Shown here in pieces: positions 45,005 through 57,847 of a stretch of 64,000 bases of DNA (its first letter is position 1; each line of letters starts with the position of its first letter). Where the stretch lies: NCBI GenBank assembly GCA_002270565.1, contig NQMI01000031.1, positions 1 to 64,000 on the forward strand, read 5' to 3'. Position numbers and translations under genes: made by a program. Source of the stretch: Stenocarpella maydis. Taxonomy: Eukaryota > Ascomycota > Sordariomycetes > Diaporthales > Diaporthaceae. Below the pieces are notes generated by a model, which saw only the letters and a program-made list of their open reading frames with translations, was not told the DNA's origin and ran no database searches.

Positions 45005-48000
45005 TCACAGCCTCCGGAACACCTCCCCGAAGATCTCCCGGCTCTTGAGCAGGTTCAGCAACCGAATCCTCTCGTTCTCAAGGTGCGCCGCATCGCTTGC
45101 CTGGCCACAAGGTAGGTGCGCAGCCGGCGCGCCAAACTCCTTCTCGAGAAAGCGGATCGCGGGGATGGACCCGCCCTCCCGGATGTACAGCGGCTTGCGG
45201 CCCCTGACGATGGCAGCGACGGTGGCGGACGCATTCTCTTCTGGCAGGTCTTGTTTTCGGGATGACCCGGGTTCTGGACTGGGACTGGGACTGGAGTGTT
45301 GACCGGATTCGCGGCTGCTTGTCTGCGGCGCGACGAAGTCGGGCACGTAGGGCGTTGACGGCGCTGGGTAGTCGTGGTCGTCTTCTCCTCCGCGCGACGA
45401 CGGGCCCGGGCCGAAGGTTGACGTGGAGTCACGGGGGTACAGCGTCGGCTGAGAGATGAGCTTGGTGCCAGGGGCCTTGTCGACTGGCGATGATGAGATG
45501 TGTCCTGTTCCCTTGCCGTGGCCGTCGGTGTTCTTGCCATCAATATCACTAGCCTGGTTCACACCTCCGCGCTCTTGGATTCTCTGAACCGCAACAGGTT
45601 CGTGCCCAACCTCCACGACACTTTGGTCTCCGGCCGACCCACCCAGACCCCAGACCTTAATGATGGCATCCTCCAATGTCTGGAAGATCTGGTTGTTCGG
45701 GTCCCCCAGCCATGGCTCAGCCTTGTTGTCGATTTTTATGCTCAGGGAATTCCTGCTCTCGAGCCGCGCAAACTCGTCCGCCAAGAAGGCCTTCAGCGAT
45801 GCGATGATGTCGTCGACTTCTTGTCCAGGTACGAGTCGGAAGCTGATTGTGGCGCTAGCGTGACCGCTGACGATGCTGCCGTCCAGTCCGGAGACCTTAT
45901 ATCTGTGGATGGTCAGATTTGGCTCGCGCCAGCGTGCCATGAGGCCTGCTTTGAGCTGGTCCACCGTCCCAGCCTCTGGGTTACGGCGGCTGAGGATCTT
46001 GGTGATGTCTTCGTAACGTGCTTCCTCGGCCGCGGTGAGCGGCAGGATGGAATCATAAAAGTGAGGCACCATGATCCTGTTTCTGGGGCCCTTGAGCGTA
46101 GATAGCAGACGCGTCAGGTCAGAAAGAGGTTCGTCGACCATGTAGCTACCGTCGACGCCAGAGTGTAGATCCGGATATATGCTGTCGACGCAGACTGTGG
46201 CGTGGAGGACACCCCGGAGGCCATAGGTCAAGCATGGTGTCTCGTCATCAAGCCAATAGCTATTTGCCAGAAGGATGTAGTCCACCTTCCCGATGATATC
46301 TTTGTTCTCCACCACCGCTTCCTGGAAGCCACGGCTCCCGGACTCTTCCTCGCCGTCAATGAGAAAGATTACATCGTTCTCGAGCTGCTTGGCCTCGAGG
46401 AGGTCCGTGACAGCAAATAGCGCGGCCATGATAGGGCCCTTGTTGTCACTGACGCCACGGCCGTACCAGTACCCATTCACTCCCTCCACCTGGAACGGGT
46501 CCGTAGTCCACTTGCTTTCGGCGTTGCGGTCAGCAGGCACAACGTCGTAGTGGCCATAAAACAGGATGCGCTTGCGATGCTGCGCGGGCTCCCGCTTGCC
46601 ACTGAACACGGCACACACGACGGGGTTGTGTATCTGGTCATCCCTGGAGAGCATATGTACGCGTGCGCCCAGTCGCTTGAAAAGATTGCATAGGAAGCTG
46701 GCGCCTCTACGGCAGTCCTCGACGAATTCGGGGCGGGAGGAGACGGTCTTGTAGGACACAAACTCGCGGAGCGAGGCAAACATCATGTCCTCTGGCCTCC
46801 CGGCTACGTCCTCGGGCTGTTCGCACACGTCGTCTATGCGCCAAACGCTGACGGAATTGTCGTTGGCGCCAGTAATGTACAGTTGGTCCCCGTTGTAGTT
46901 GGTACATGCCGAAGAAAGGACCTTGCCGTTATGGGCGGTCCACCTCTTTAGACACTGGTATTTCTGGCTCACTTTTTCGGTGGCCGGAGACGGGAGATGG
47001 TCCTTGCTGTAGTGAACAGTGCTATGTTTCTGTGTGTTGTCAGCGGTTGGGCGACACAACGGGGATGGCGCGGAGAGACAGCAAGACAAGCGCTCGACTT
47101 ACTGCTGCTGATCCAGTGGTAGCCCCGGAGAGGAGGTAGCCCCAGGATAGCTGCAGGGCCATGACATCTCCGCGATGGCCCTTGATGACCCTGAGCTTCT
47201 GCTTCGTGTCGAGGTCCCACAGCTCTATGACGCCCTTCTTCTTGCCGCTGTACAAGAAGGAGCCGTCGATGGCTAGGGAGAAGACGGACTCGCCAAAGTC
47301 GTCATCATCGCCGCGGAGGCACATGATCTCGCGCTTCTCCCACGCATCCCACTCCTCGAGCCCGTCATATCTCTCGTCTTGTTTGATCTGCCACAGCTTG
47401 ATGCTCCCGTCCCCGCCGCCGCTTATCAGGACCTCCTCATCTGCGTCCACGAGGACGGTTGGCCCCTTGGCAATGATCATGCAGTAGACGAAGCCGTAGT
47501 GGGCGAACTTTCCCACTGATCCTCGGTCTATCTCCAGGGTGGCTTCCGGCTTGGGTATCAATTCCTCACGCTTGTCCTTCCTCCTCGGCGTGCTAACTCC
47601 TCCGGGTGCCTTGGAGTCGAAGAAAGGATGGTGGCGCTGGTCGGGGTGAGACGGATTGTTGTGGGGCACGCGACGGTCGCGGTCGTCGAGTCTGACCCAC
47701 TGTATGGATTGGTCCTGGGCGCCGATGTAGACGGTATCCTGCTGGCTCGAATACGCACAGGAGAATACGTCGCCCACGTGGTCGACGCTGTATATCTCGT
47801 ACAGGCGGGTGAAGGTGTCGGGGCACCAGACCGAGACCAGGGCGTCGCCGGCGCTTGATATCAGGAGGGGCCTCGAGTTCGCCGCGGTCGAGTCTGGGGA
47901 GGACTGAGACGAGTCGGAGTGTGTGGTTGAGGAGGAGGAGCCGGAGAGAAACAGCCAGAGAACGTGGCGCTTGTGGGCCTGTATCCTCCTGACGAGCTCG

Positions 48001-48212
48001 AAGGTGCCGAGCGACCAGACGATCAGCTCGCCGTCGTGGGTGCCGGCAAAGATGTACTTGTCCGAGACAGCCAGGGCCAGGACAGAGCTGTCATGCTTGA
48101 GCTCCTGGACGCGCACGGGGGTGTCGGACTCGTCATGGGTCAGCGAGAGGCCGTTGGTTATCGGAGCAGTGGTGGCCGGTGGCGTTGGGGGTTTTGGGTC
48201 GGAGGCTGTCAT
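45005..48212 (-). CDS. DUG2: DUG2-like WD40/M20 peptidase of glutathione degradation, two exons, 1044 aa
   Basis: Exons are 48212-47103 and 47029-45005 (73-bp intron, donor GTAAGT, acceptor CAG, phase 0). Residues 1-440 hold WD40 repeats (LVVWSLG-type ends: ELIVWSL, ALVSVWCPD, SIKLWQI, VIELWDLD, SVSVWRI). From about 450 comes an M20 metallopeptidase: GHYDVVPAD with His530/Asp532, the bridging Asp in GRGVSDNKG (565), the acid pair in DGEEESG (597-598), and DLHSG. In yeast this fusion, Dug2, pairs with the amidotransferase Dug3 to cut the gamma-glutamyl bond of glutathione in the cytosol. A Ser/Pro/Asp-rich insertion of roughly 130 residues sits before the conserved C-terminal REGGSIPAIRFLEKEFGAPAAHLPCGQASDAAHLENERI. 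Confidence 0.9.
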
Positions 48213-51200
48213 GGCGTCTGCTCGATTGGAGGGAGCAGCAAGCGTCAGTATGGTAAGAGGACAAGATCTGGGACGTGCAACGACCGTGGCAGCATTGCGC
48301 GCTCAGAGTAGAAGGGGGACACCAGGTTCGAACAAGGCAGGTCGAGGCGGACCAGGCCAAGTCGAACCGCTCAAGACACCATCTCCGGTCAGATGGTGAC
48401 ACCGCAGCAGGTCAAGGTGTGGCGCGCAGACTGGGCACAGGATCTTTTTTGGGAGGGGGGACTAAGGTATATACCAATGGCGGGGGGGGGGGGTGGTATC
48501 ACGGGCGGAAACGCTGTTGAAGAGCGAGCGAGCGCGGATGACGACGATGTGGTGGTCTGGTGTTGTGGCAGTGTGGGTGTGAGAGAGAGCACCTGAGGTT
48601 CAGGTCAGGGAGCAAGCACACCTGTGCGAACAGGGGGGCCCCCACCCTCCAAAAGCTCCCCGCTGTGGACCCCACATGGGAGAGATGGCACCTGGATGGG
48701 CGAATGGGTGGGAAATGTGAAATGTGAAATATGAAATATACATGTGTGTAAACAATCACGACTCACCAATGCTCCTATTCTGCCGCTGGAGCCTCCACAC
48801 CTCGTTTTGGGCAATCCTCCTGCAGCCCACACAGCTGCCATCCTCGTTGTTGTCGTCGCCACCGTCCCAGGCATCACCGGCTTTCTTGCCCTGGCCACGG
48901 CCGTCGTCGGACGCTGGAGGCGTGGGAAAAGGGAACCCTGCCCTGTCCTGCTCGGCATCAAGCGCACAGAGATCCATGGCAGCCAGTCTTCCCGCAGCGA
49001 CCTGATCTTGATGAAGGGTCCAGCTCGTCCTTGGTGCAACAAGCCCGGGCCCGGCAGTCCTCGGCCGCAGGGTGAAGGTGAAGCCTGATCAAGTCTCGCT
49101 TCCTAGATAAAAACAAGCATCATCAGAATTTATGTCAACAGCATGTCGACCTAACAACAAGCGGGCCAGGCACCCGGGCGTGGTCTTCGTCCCTACCTGT
49201 ATATATACTCATGAACCGGCTGTGAACCAACTCTCACACTGCCAACCCGGCCGGACATTGCCGGTGGCCCGTCCCAAGCAGATGCAAGTGCGTGCAACAA
49301 AGAAATAAGCTGCAGCCGGACCAACACGAGCCCCTGAGGCATGCCCAAGGAAAACAAGCCTTCTCGAGCAGAGAAGATGCACGACGGTCAGCCAGTGCGC
49401 TCGGGGCGGGAGACTCATGTCTCGAGCCCGGCCAATGACGCCAGTTCCGACGTGATGGCATCAGCTCAGCCTGGCCCGTCGCCTACAGAGAGCCCTGGTC
49501 CCGATCGTCGAACTGCAACAGGCATGCAATTTTCCTCCCCCGTGTGACAGGCCTTGGCCTCTGCCCTCCCGACACTCACCGCTACGAGCTGGCCACCTCT
49601 GGTTTTGCTTTTGCACGGGAGTGGCTGAGCTTGCAACAAACGTCGGCCTGGCACAGAGTGCATTTATTAATCGCTCCTGGCTGCTTCGGATGTGCCAGCG
49701 TTCATATGTCGCCCTGGCTGTTTAGGGAATTGATGAACCAAGCGGTCTGGGCGGCACTGTCTCACTTGATGCAGGCACCCAAGGTCCGTCAGAGACAAAC
49801 AAAACGCCAAGCACACGCGCGTGTGCCGTTTGACAATTTATGGCCCTTCTTTTCTTTCTCCTTCTCTTCTTTGCCTGTTTGCTGAGGGCGTCCGCTATGA
49901 TAGCAATCACTCGATTTCGCAGACGCCCGGGTACTTCGTCAGTACGCTGCATTCGTCGCTGTGTGCATCGGTCCAGTACTGGTCCAGCACTGGTCTGATA
50001 CGCTCCTCGCCCATACATTGCTCTTGTCAGATTGTTATACGCGTATTGCCTCGTTCATAATACATCCTGTGCCTGAGGTTAAAATTTGCACACTGTTTGC
50101 CTTTCTCAAGCGGACATAGTGTTTCCCATGCCACGCATCATGGCAAGTTGCGTCCGTCCCCAACTCCGACGCATTGGCCCCGGCTGGAACTTGCTTCCCA
50201 GCCGAGGACTCGATCAAAGTGAGGCGGTAGGGATAGCATAGGTAGAGGATGCAGGCCTCATAATTCTACTACCTTTAAACAAACATTCGGCCTCATGCCC
50301 GCGGATCCACGCCAGACAATTGAATGGCTTATTGCTATACGGTTCAACCAACCACTTGGCTGCACAGGGAGCAACCCTGGTGATCTCGGTGATACCCCCC
50401 AATACGAACTACTACACTCCTTGCTTGCCTATACTTATCAAGGGCCCGCCCAACACCAGTCCCTGTGTTGTTAGAGAACTTAGTTCTTCTTAAACACAAT
50501 ATACGGCGGCAAACGCTGCCTCTGCCGAGGAGTTCCGCCCGGGTGAGTGCAGATGCCATGGGGTTCAGGTCCGCAGCATAGCTTGAGGATAGACATCAAA
50601 AGTGTTGGCCGGCTTGGACCTGGCACAGAAGCGCGATTTCTTCGATTCTTGCGGTGCACCAAGGAACAAAAAAAAAATGGGAGGGTACTCTTGAGGTCTT
50701 TTGACGCCGCGTCCTTACTGCTTGGGTGGTAAAGTCTACGAGGACGACAAGCAGACAACCTCGAGGCTTGCACCTAGGATCCTGCAGCCGCCCTACTGCT
50801 ACAAAAGCAAACGGTATAGTCGCACTCACATGAGAAGAGATGCTACTATATGTGCTGCCCCTCGTGGGCTTCACAATCCTAAATTCCTTTAGGTCATGAG
50901 TGCTCTGTAAAAATAAAAACAACAAATAGCAGCCAAAACACGGCTCTACGGTCTGAATGTTAGACGTAACTAGTGATCATATTGATTCAGTGAAGGGAAT
51001 CGCGGGTGGGCTTTCTTAGTATTGCGACAGTTGAGGCCGCATGTTTGTATATCCCGGACAGGCGATCAATACAGATCCCGGCAAATAATCAAGATGATTC
51101 CTCCACACCTGGCATCCCGGGGGGGGGGGGGGAGACGGCTGTGTGAAATGTTTTATAATCATACGAAATGTCAGAGGCATCACCACACGCCGTCGTCGTC

Positions 51201-51743
51201 GTGACCACATTGTCCTGCCAAGTTGCTGCCTTGGCCTGTGGCATTCTCCTCAGCAGATCTCGTCTGGACCGGTGTCTGGGCTGGCAAGAGTATATAGAAG
51301 TCGGGGACTGAATGTCTCTTGATTAATATAATGCTGTTGTCGAGTCAGCGGTGAAGCCATCAATCTGAAGAGTTTCATGGAGGGAAGGGGTCAGGGCCGG
51401 CCGCGTTCGGTGGGATGGTGTCGACAGTTTGGTGCGTGAGGGTCGCCTTATGAGATGGCACAATAGCTCGTAACTCGTTCATCTGTTGGTATTTGTTCTC
51501 GACACCTGGTTGGCCTCGCTACCAACAGTGATCGTCCCGAGTGCAATGTGGTCCGGCAGCATGCAATGCGAAGATATGACAACGGCGCTGGAAAAAGATG
51601 CCCCTTTGACAGTAAATTAAATATATATTACGTATTCAGCACTGGACAGTGACCTTCCATTGATGGGTGTCATGACTGCTCAACCGGCCCGTCTGCCTAC
51701 TTGCTGCCCTTCTACCCACAAGTCAAAGTACCTCCCCAAGTCT
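48213..51743. other. 3.5-kb intergenic region without a supported gene
   Basis: This is the largest gene-free stretch with normal GC. Frames at 48744-49088, 49341-49547 and 49544-49885 (plus) have no recognisable domain or splice pattern. Homopolymer G runs are at 48482-48493 and 51119-51132. A long noncoding RNA or a missed small gene cannot be excluded. Confidence 0.4.
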
Positions 51744-53379
51744 TCACTGGAAGCTTTCCTTGAGCATGTTCGGTTTCCTGTCGTTCAGATCCAAGATCAT
51801 CTGCCCGAAAAGACCATTTGCCCACGAGAACCTAGAATACGGCGAAGAGCACTTGTTAGCAGGGCTGCTCCTCTCCTGGTGCGATGCCTGACTGAACTTA
51901 CCATTGCCTCGTCCAGCGGCTCTGATTGAACGAATTGATGCTCTCGTGTATCAGGCCGAGCCCGTCCGTGCTCGAGACGATCTCCTTCAACGCGGTTTTG
52001 ATCTCAGCGTCGTCGTCGGTGGTCAAGATCCTCACGATGCTCGCCATCGGCCAGGCCATGCCAGGCCCCTGATGGGGCCCGCCGACGGCATTGATGACTG
52101 GCCCGCGCATAAAGTACGGGTTCCCGTTAACACCAGACCTGCTGTCCTTGTCCAGGATCACGGCCCTGGTGTTCTGGTACACCTCGTCGTTGGCGTCTAG
52201 GAAGCCTAGGAACGGCGCGGACAGGAGGGAAGGGATGTTGGCGTCGTCCATGACCACCGCGGAGCCGAAACCGTCAACCTCGTAGGCGTACACCTGCGAC
52301 CCGGTGTTGGGGTCGGCGATGACGCCGTGCGCCTGGATGGCGGATCGTATGGAATCCGCCATGGCACGCATCTGCCCCGCCAGCTCGGCCTGCCCGTCCA
52401 GCGCGGCCATGATCTCGGCCGTGCTGCTGAGATAGCGGCTGAACATCATGTTGGCCGGGATGAACAGCTGGAATATCGTGCTGTCGTCGCTCGGCCGGAA
52501 GGCGCTCCGAACCAGCCCCGTGCCGTTGCCGACGGGTGACCCTAGGCCGTCGTTGGCGAGCGTCTCGGTCGCACGCGTCGTCATGCGCGTGAAGGTGTAA
52601 GGGCTGGTCAGGACCTGGCCCTCGGGACCGTACGTCGGGGTCATCATGGCGGTGGCGGTGTTGAGCACGGCCCTCACCGCCGCGACCCACTGGAACCTCC
52701 CAAAGAAGTCAAGGTCACCAGTGGCGTTGTAGTAGTTGGTAGAGACCTCGAGGAAGGAGGCGAGCGAGTCGAGCTCGTACTTGCACTCGAACACGCTTGT
52801 GTTGCTGTACGGAGGCGTGACGGTGTCCTGCGACGCGGCCCCGTTGACCGACCCCTCGACGCCTGATTCGACCGGGGGCTGGAAGGAGTTACAGTACGGG
52901 TTGGTCAGGATGTACCTCGCCTGAAGGTTGACGACGCCCCTGTACAGGCTGGCGATGCTATCTGCGCTCTGGTCGGCCTTGAGCACCGGCAGGTAGCTCT
53001 GCATCTGGTTCGCCGAGTCACGCAGCCACATGGCATTGATGTCGCCCGTTATGATGAACGTGAGCTCCTCGTCGCTGTTGTTGGCAGCATAGCCCTTCCA
53101 CCGGATTGCCGTATCGAGTGTGTTGGGGTAGCTGTTCTGGAACAGCCTGTACAGGTCTGGGTCGGCGATGACGCCCGCCATGGAGGAGATGACATCCTCG
53201 ACGTCAGACGAGTTGAAGGTCCGACACGCCGGGGAAGGGCGCATATACGATAGCTGGTATGTTCCATTGGAGAAGGGCTCATGGCGCTGGGTCGAGTAGT
53301 CCAAGTAGTCTGGGCATTCTTGGGACTGGGCCAGCCCCCAGAGGACGGCCGCCTGGAGGAGAGGGGCTGCGTGAACCAT
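51744..53379 (-). CDS. GH125 exo-alpha-1,6-mannosidase, two exons, 521 aa
   Basis: Exons are 53379-51902 and 51831-51744 (70-bp intron, donor GTAAGT, branch CTAAC, acceptor TAG; frame closes). Starting at 53379 gives [19 protein letters not shown], a signal peptide; the longer upstream frame lacks one. Family landmarks are the [22 protein letters not shown] segment, [28 protein letters not shown], and [15 protein letters not shown] encoded by exon 2. GH125 enzymes are metal-independent exo-mannosidases that trim alpha-1,6-linked mannose from N-glycans or mannans. The protein is rich in N-glycosylation sequons and is probably secretory-pathway or extracellular. Confidence 0.88.
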
Positions 53380-55118
53380 GGCGGCCGAGGAGGAGCACCA
53401 CATGTGCAGGGCGCAGGGGTTTGCCCGAGCCAGGGAGGTTGATGCTCGACAACCTGCTGGACAGAGCAAAGCAGTACGAGGTGGTTCAGAGGCAGATCAC
53501 ACAGGCAGGACCCAGTGCCAACTGCGGCGGGTCGTGCCACGGTTTTGTACCTCGATGCGATCAGGACGAGAAATCATGATTGTATTAGCTCATGCCATCT
53601 CCTGTTTAGACAATGCGTCCCCTGCAATGAACTACAAGGATGCAAGAAAAGGTTGATCAGGCGCGAGATGAGGAGATGAACAGCATCCATGCATACACTG
53701 CGGGGACGATGCTACGTTTCACGGGCACCAGCGGGGCTAGTTGATGGCTTCGAGGTTTCTCCAAAACTCGGGGTTTTATTGATGGCTAGTTCTCCAAGGT
53801 GCCAGTCATCTCACGCATGTCAGTTCTCCTTGGCCGCGGCCCTTAACATTACTCATTACTTTATTACTTTATTATGTAGAATCAGGGCTAGCATACGGTA
53901 TAGCTGGGGGGAATGTGCTGTCAAGATAATCTATGGATGAGACGTTGTTTGCTTTTCTTGAAATCTTATTACATAGATACTATTCTAAGATTTAAAACAT
54001 CTTATTAATTATTTTATTAATTATCTTATGTTTACTATGAACTAATAAATATAATATAAGGAAAAAGAATTCATTAATTTTTTAACCAAAGTTCAACTTA
54101 ATATTTTAAATAAGATTTAATATTTCTTAAGGTTTATTAATATAATAAACTTTTTATATTTAAACAAGGCTTTGAAGTTTTCACACAAGTATGAGATACC
54201 TTTTGGTTCACTACACCTTGCATGACTTACATATTAAACTTTATTTATTTAATTTTTGAGAAGTTGGTGCCGTTTGGATCATCGGTCACGTGACCATTGC
54301 ATTGACGCCAGCCCCCACTATAACATCCCTCCTCCTCAGCCAAGGTCTTCTTTAGGACCCTTGTCTCCTTTCTAGAGTAGCGCTCCTCTCAACTTGAATT
54401 GACGTATTTGAGTACAGTTGCTGTGTCTCTGCTCCCTCTCGTGACAATTTTTCGACGTAAAGGCTTGTCCAACTTTCGAGTTTCCCCGCAAAAGCAACAT
54501 GCCTAGGGTTCCTTTGGCTTTGGCAGCTTGAATAATGGGGACGTTGTACTCTCAAGCTGTGAGTTGCAAACTTCTGTCTGCTGGGGCCGAGCTTGATCTT
54601 CACAGTCGGCGGGTCAAAATGCAGGATGCAAGGCGCGCCCGAGAAGGTCTCGGCTACGCAAACTCAGTCGTAGACTCGGTTGTAATGTCAACGCCATTCC
54701 CATCTCTGTTTCCGGGACCAAAGGGCACCATCCATAGCCAAGCTTGAGGGGTGAACGCTCTGCTGATAAGTGTGGCACCCTACAGTGACTCTCCCATGGG
54801 AGCATGTCTCCGACAAGGCTCACTCGGCCTCCGATTCACAATTATATCAGGGAAACCACCCCTTCAACCTTGAAAGTTCAGATTGATGGGTTCTCATATG
54901 TGGTGAACTGCGATCGTGTACCAGGACGCCTGGTCCCACCTTTACCAAAAAGGCCAACATGCTATCCACATGTGCTCTTCCGCTCTCGCGGAAGCAACCA
55001 TCCTCGGAGCAAACTCCGTCGTTGGACCTGTGCAATTCTATGCCATACCAATCCCGCATATACCCGAGTAAAACCCTGACTGCACAAGGTTTTGACATAA
55101 CACCGTTCTATGACCCAC
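53380..55118. other. Intergenic with AT-rich island 53940-54270
   Basis: The GH125 promoter lies at the left. The island has no coding frame or clear terminal repeats. The right part (54300-55118) has normal composition and no supported gene. Confidence 0.45.
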
Positions 55119-57847
55119 TCAGGCCTTGGGCTCATCCTCCCCGAGACCCTCACCAACTGCCCCGCCGGCGGATTGGGAGGATGCAGGTAACACTGATGTA
55201 CCCGGCAGCAAAGCCTCTGCGCCGGGGAACAGCGCCAAGTAGTCACCCCAGTCAAAGGTGAACGCATCCATGTCCATTGTCCCGAGGTAGTCGTCGATGT
55301 TGACAAGCTCATGCCCCTGGTTGAGGGTGGGCCCGCGATCGGAGCCAGCCGCCGCCGCAGAAGCAGCAGGCGCGGTTTTGTCTTCTGCAGAATCACTCAG
55401 GTTGGCCTCAAGGCCTTTCTTTGGTGGAGTCGCAGGGGAGGGCATGCTATACGCGGTGCCCCAAGGCCCTGCTTGCTTCCCGGTGGCAGCCTGCATGTGC
55501 TCGAGCGGCCAGCGCGCAAGGGGTTGGGGCCCGAGGTTCGGGTTGCCGGGTAAAACCTCGGTGGCCTCCACGGGAGGCGCTTGCTGGATGAAGTTGAAGG
55601 GGATCAGGAAGTCCATGGCATGGCTCGCCGAGAAGATGTCGTACGGGATGAGGGCCGGCTCTTGAGCGTCCTCAGACGCAGTGGACCCGTCATTAGGATA
55701 ATACCAGGATAAAGGCTCGGACGTCTGCCGCCGTAGCTCGGAAGCTGCAGCGTAGGGGCTGGCCGTGGCGGACGGCGGCATCGCGACACGGGCGCCCTCG
55801 ACCTCGCCCTCGGACCTGGAGCGGCTGTGCGGCTTGGGCCTGTCTCGCTCCAGCCTCGCGCGGAAGGACCGCCACCACGGCTCGATGCGCGTCAGGATGG
55901 CGTACAGCCACAGCGAGGGGGGGCGGAACTTGCCACCGTCCGAGGCGACGCTGAGGACCCTCTTGAGGGACTCGATGTAGTATCCCGGGAGCAGAGAGTC
56001 GATGTTGACAATGTCATACTTCCCCGTCCGCCAGATGTCGTGCGCGACAAAGAGAAGGAATCGCAGGGAGTACAAGAGCCGCGAGTAAGGCACTGTGGCA
56101 AAGTACCGCAGGGACTCTGGGTCTGTAAGGCTGTTGCTGCTCATCAGGCCCTGCGAGACTGGTGGTGAGGCGACGAGGGCGAGGCAGGCGTGCGCGGCGG
56201 TTATGCACTTTTTTGTGTACTGGATCCTGTACGGGGCGAGTACCTCCTGGTCCGGCTTGGTATCTGTGTTGTCCGAGTCGGCACTGGCGGGCGACAGTGA
56301 GGGAGAGGAGAGAGAGGGGAGGCCATGGCTCCGGTGTTTAAAGTCTGCCTTGCCAGCCGGGTATATGACTTCGCTGAGGACCAAGGCACCATAGTGATAC
56401 TCGAGCATGAGGAGTTCTGAACGCGACGAACGATGATCAGCGGGAGCAGTGGTCCTCGCACATTACTAGGGGCCTTACCATTGATCAGGTCGAAGGGGCA
56501 GTTGATCAACCACTGTTTCCGTTTCCTCTCAAAGGACTCAATGATACTATCCCTTTCCTTGTCACTCAGGCCCTCTTGGCGCTTCACATGACCTTCGTGC
56601 AGGGAGATGACGGCTTCGAACAAGATCTGTTGCAGCTTGGCCCACTCGACCAGAGACATGTCGCACTGGCTCCCGCTCGTCTGCAGTACCCGCATGGCAG
56701 AGCTGACCAGGGTGAAGGGTGTGACGAGGACGCTTGTGCGCACCTTTAGCGAGAGTGTGAAGCTGCACCAATGCCAGATGAGGATCTGCCTGGACAGGTC
56801 CAGGTCGCCCTCCGTCACATCGGCCTCGGTCATGGGCACGCCCTCGGGCAGGTTGAGGATCCTCGATGCCTGGCCTCGCCTCGAGACGATGGCGACGGCT
56901 ATCTGAGTGCAGGCACAAACGTTCTGACGCTGCGACTCTGAGTAGTCGGAGTGAAAGAGGAAGAAGATGGCCAGCGCCTGAACGATTTCCAGGTCGGGCT
57001 CCAGGGCCTCCTGTAGCTGCTCATCCAGTAGCTTTTCCATCTCGGCACACAAGGCGCGGTTGAGCGACAGGAACTCGGCCGAGCCGATAGACGCGGCGCA
57101 CAGCACGCTGAGCCAGACAGCAGGCCTGCTGCGGCGGAGCGACTGGTTGGAGTAGCCATCCGGCAGACCAACACCGAGGAATTTGCCGTGGATGAAGCGG
57201 CGGAATCTGTTGACGAGCCTGTCGGCCTGGGAGAGGGTGATGAGCGCGCGGTCGACGACGTCTGGCCCGTAGGGGGCGGGCTTGGATTCAGGGGGCGTGG
57301 CGACGACATCCGAGGCGGTTGAGGAGCGACTACCGCGGGTGCTCGGGCCAGCCGGGACACCACCCCGGGGGGACTCGAGTCTCGGCGCCGTGGGGTCGGA
57401 GCCAGGCACGAGGTTAAATGGCGGCGCGGGCTTGGTCTGATGGTGGTCGGACCGGGAAGCGGAAGGCTCGGCGAAGGATTCGGGCCCGGGAGCGCCTCGG
57501 TCCGTGTCGCTGCCGCTTATATTGCTGGCACCAGCGCTCCTCTCGAGCCGCTGCCTCTCGACCTGGGTCTCGAGCTTGAGCTGCATGTCCCTGACGCGGC
57601 GCTCCAGCTCGACGATCCTGTCGTTCTTGGAGCGGGCGGGCCTGCGCCTGGGCCCGATGGGCGAGAAGACGCACGAGCTGCCGTTCCTGCTGCACCGCTT
57701 GCACGAGTTGGTGGGCGACAGTGGGTCGGGGATACACCTTGTTTTTGAGATGTGACATGGGTCGCATGCCTTGTTGACCTTCTGCCCTGAGGCGTTGGGC
57801 ACGCCGAAGCGGCCCGCGATGGCCAAGGGCGGCGGTGGCTGCGACAT
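55119..57847 (-). CDS. Zn2Cys6 transcription factor, two exons, 888 aa
   Basis: Exons are 57847-56479 and 56416-55119 (62-bp intron, donor GTAAGG, branch GCTGAT, acceptor CAG). The binuclear zinc cluster uses Cys28, 31, 38, 49, 52 and 59 (C-x2-C-x6-C-x10-C-x2-C-x6-C), followed by a basic linker (GPRRRPARSKNDR) and a coiled coil (IVELERRVRDMQLKLETQVERQRLE) for dimer formation. The middle holds the helical fungal transcription-factor region (LSVLCAASIGSAEFL, ALAIFFLFHSDYSESQRQNVCACTQIAVAI). The acidic C-terminus includes DDYLGTMDMDAFTFDWGDYLALFPG, a likely activation patch. The general plan recalls War1-like regulators. Targets are unknown; its neighbours are the GH125 gene and an AT-rich block. 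Confidence 0.88.

Noticed and set aside
49341..49885. Possible small genes in the 48.2-51.7 kb gap
   Set aside because: The two plus-strand frames lack motifs, signal peptides and splice sites, so there is no evidence beyond length.
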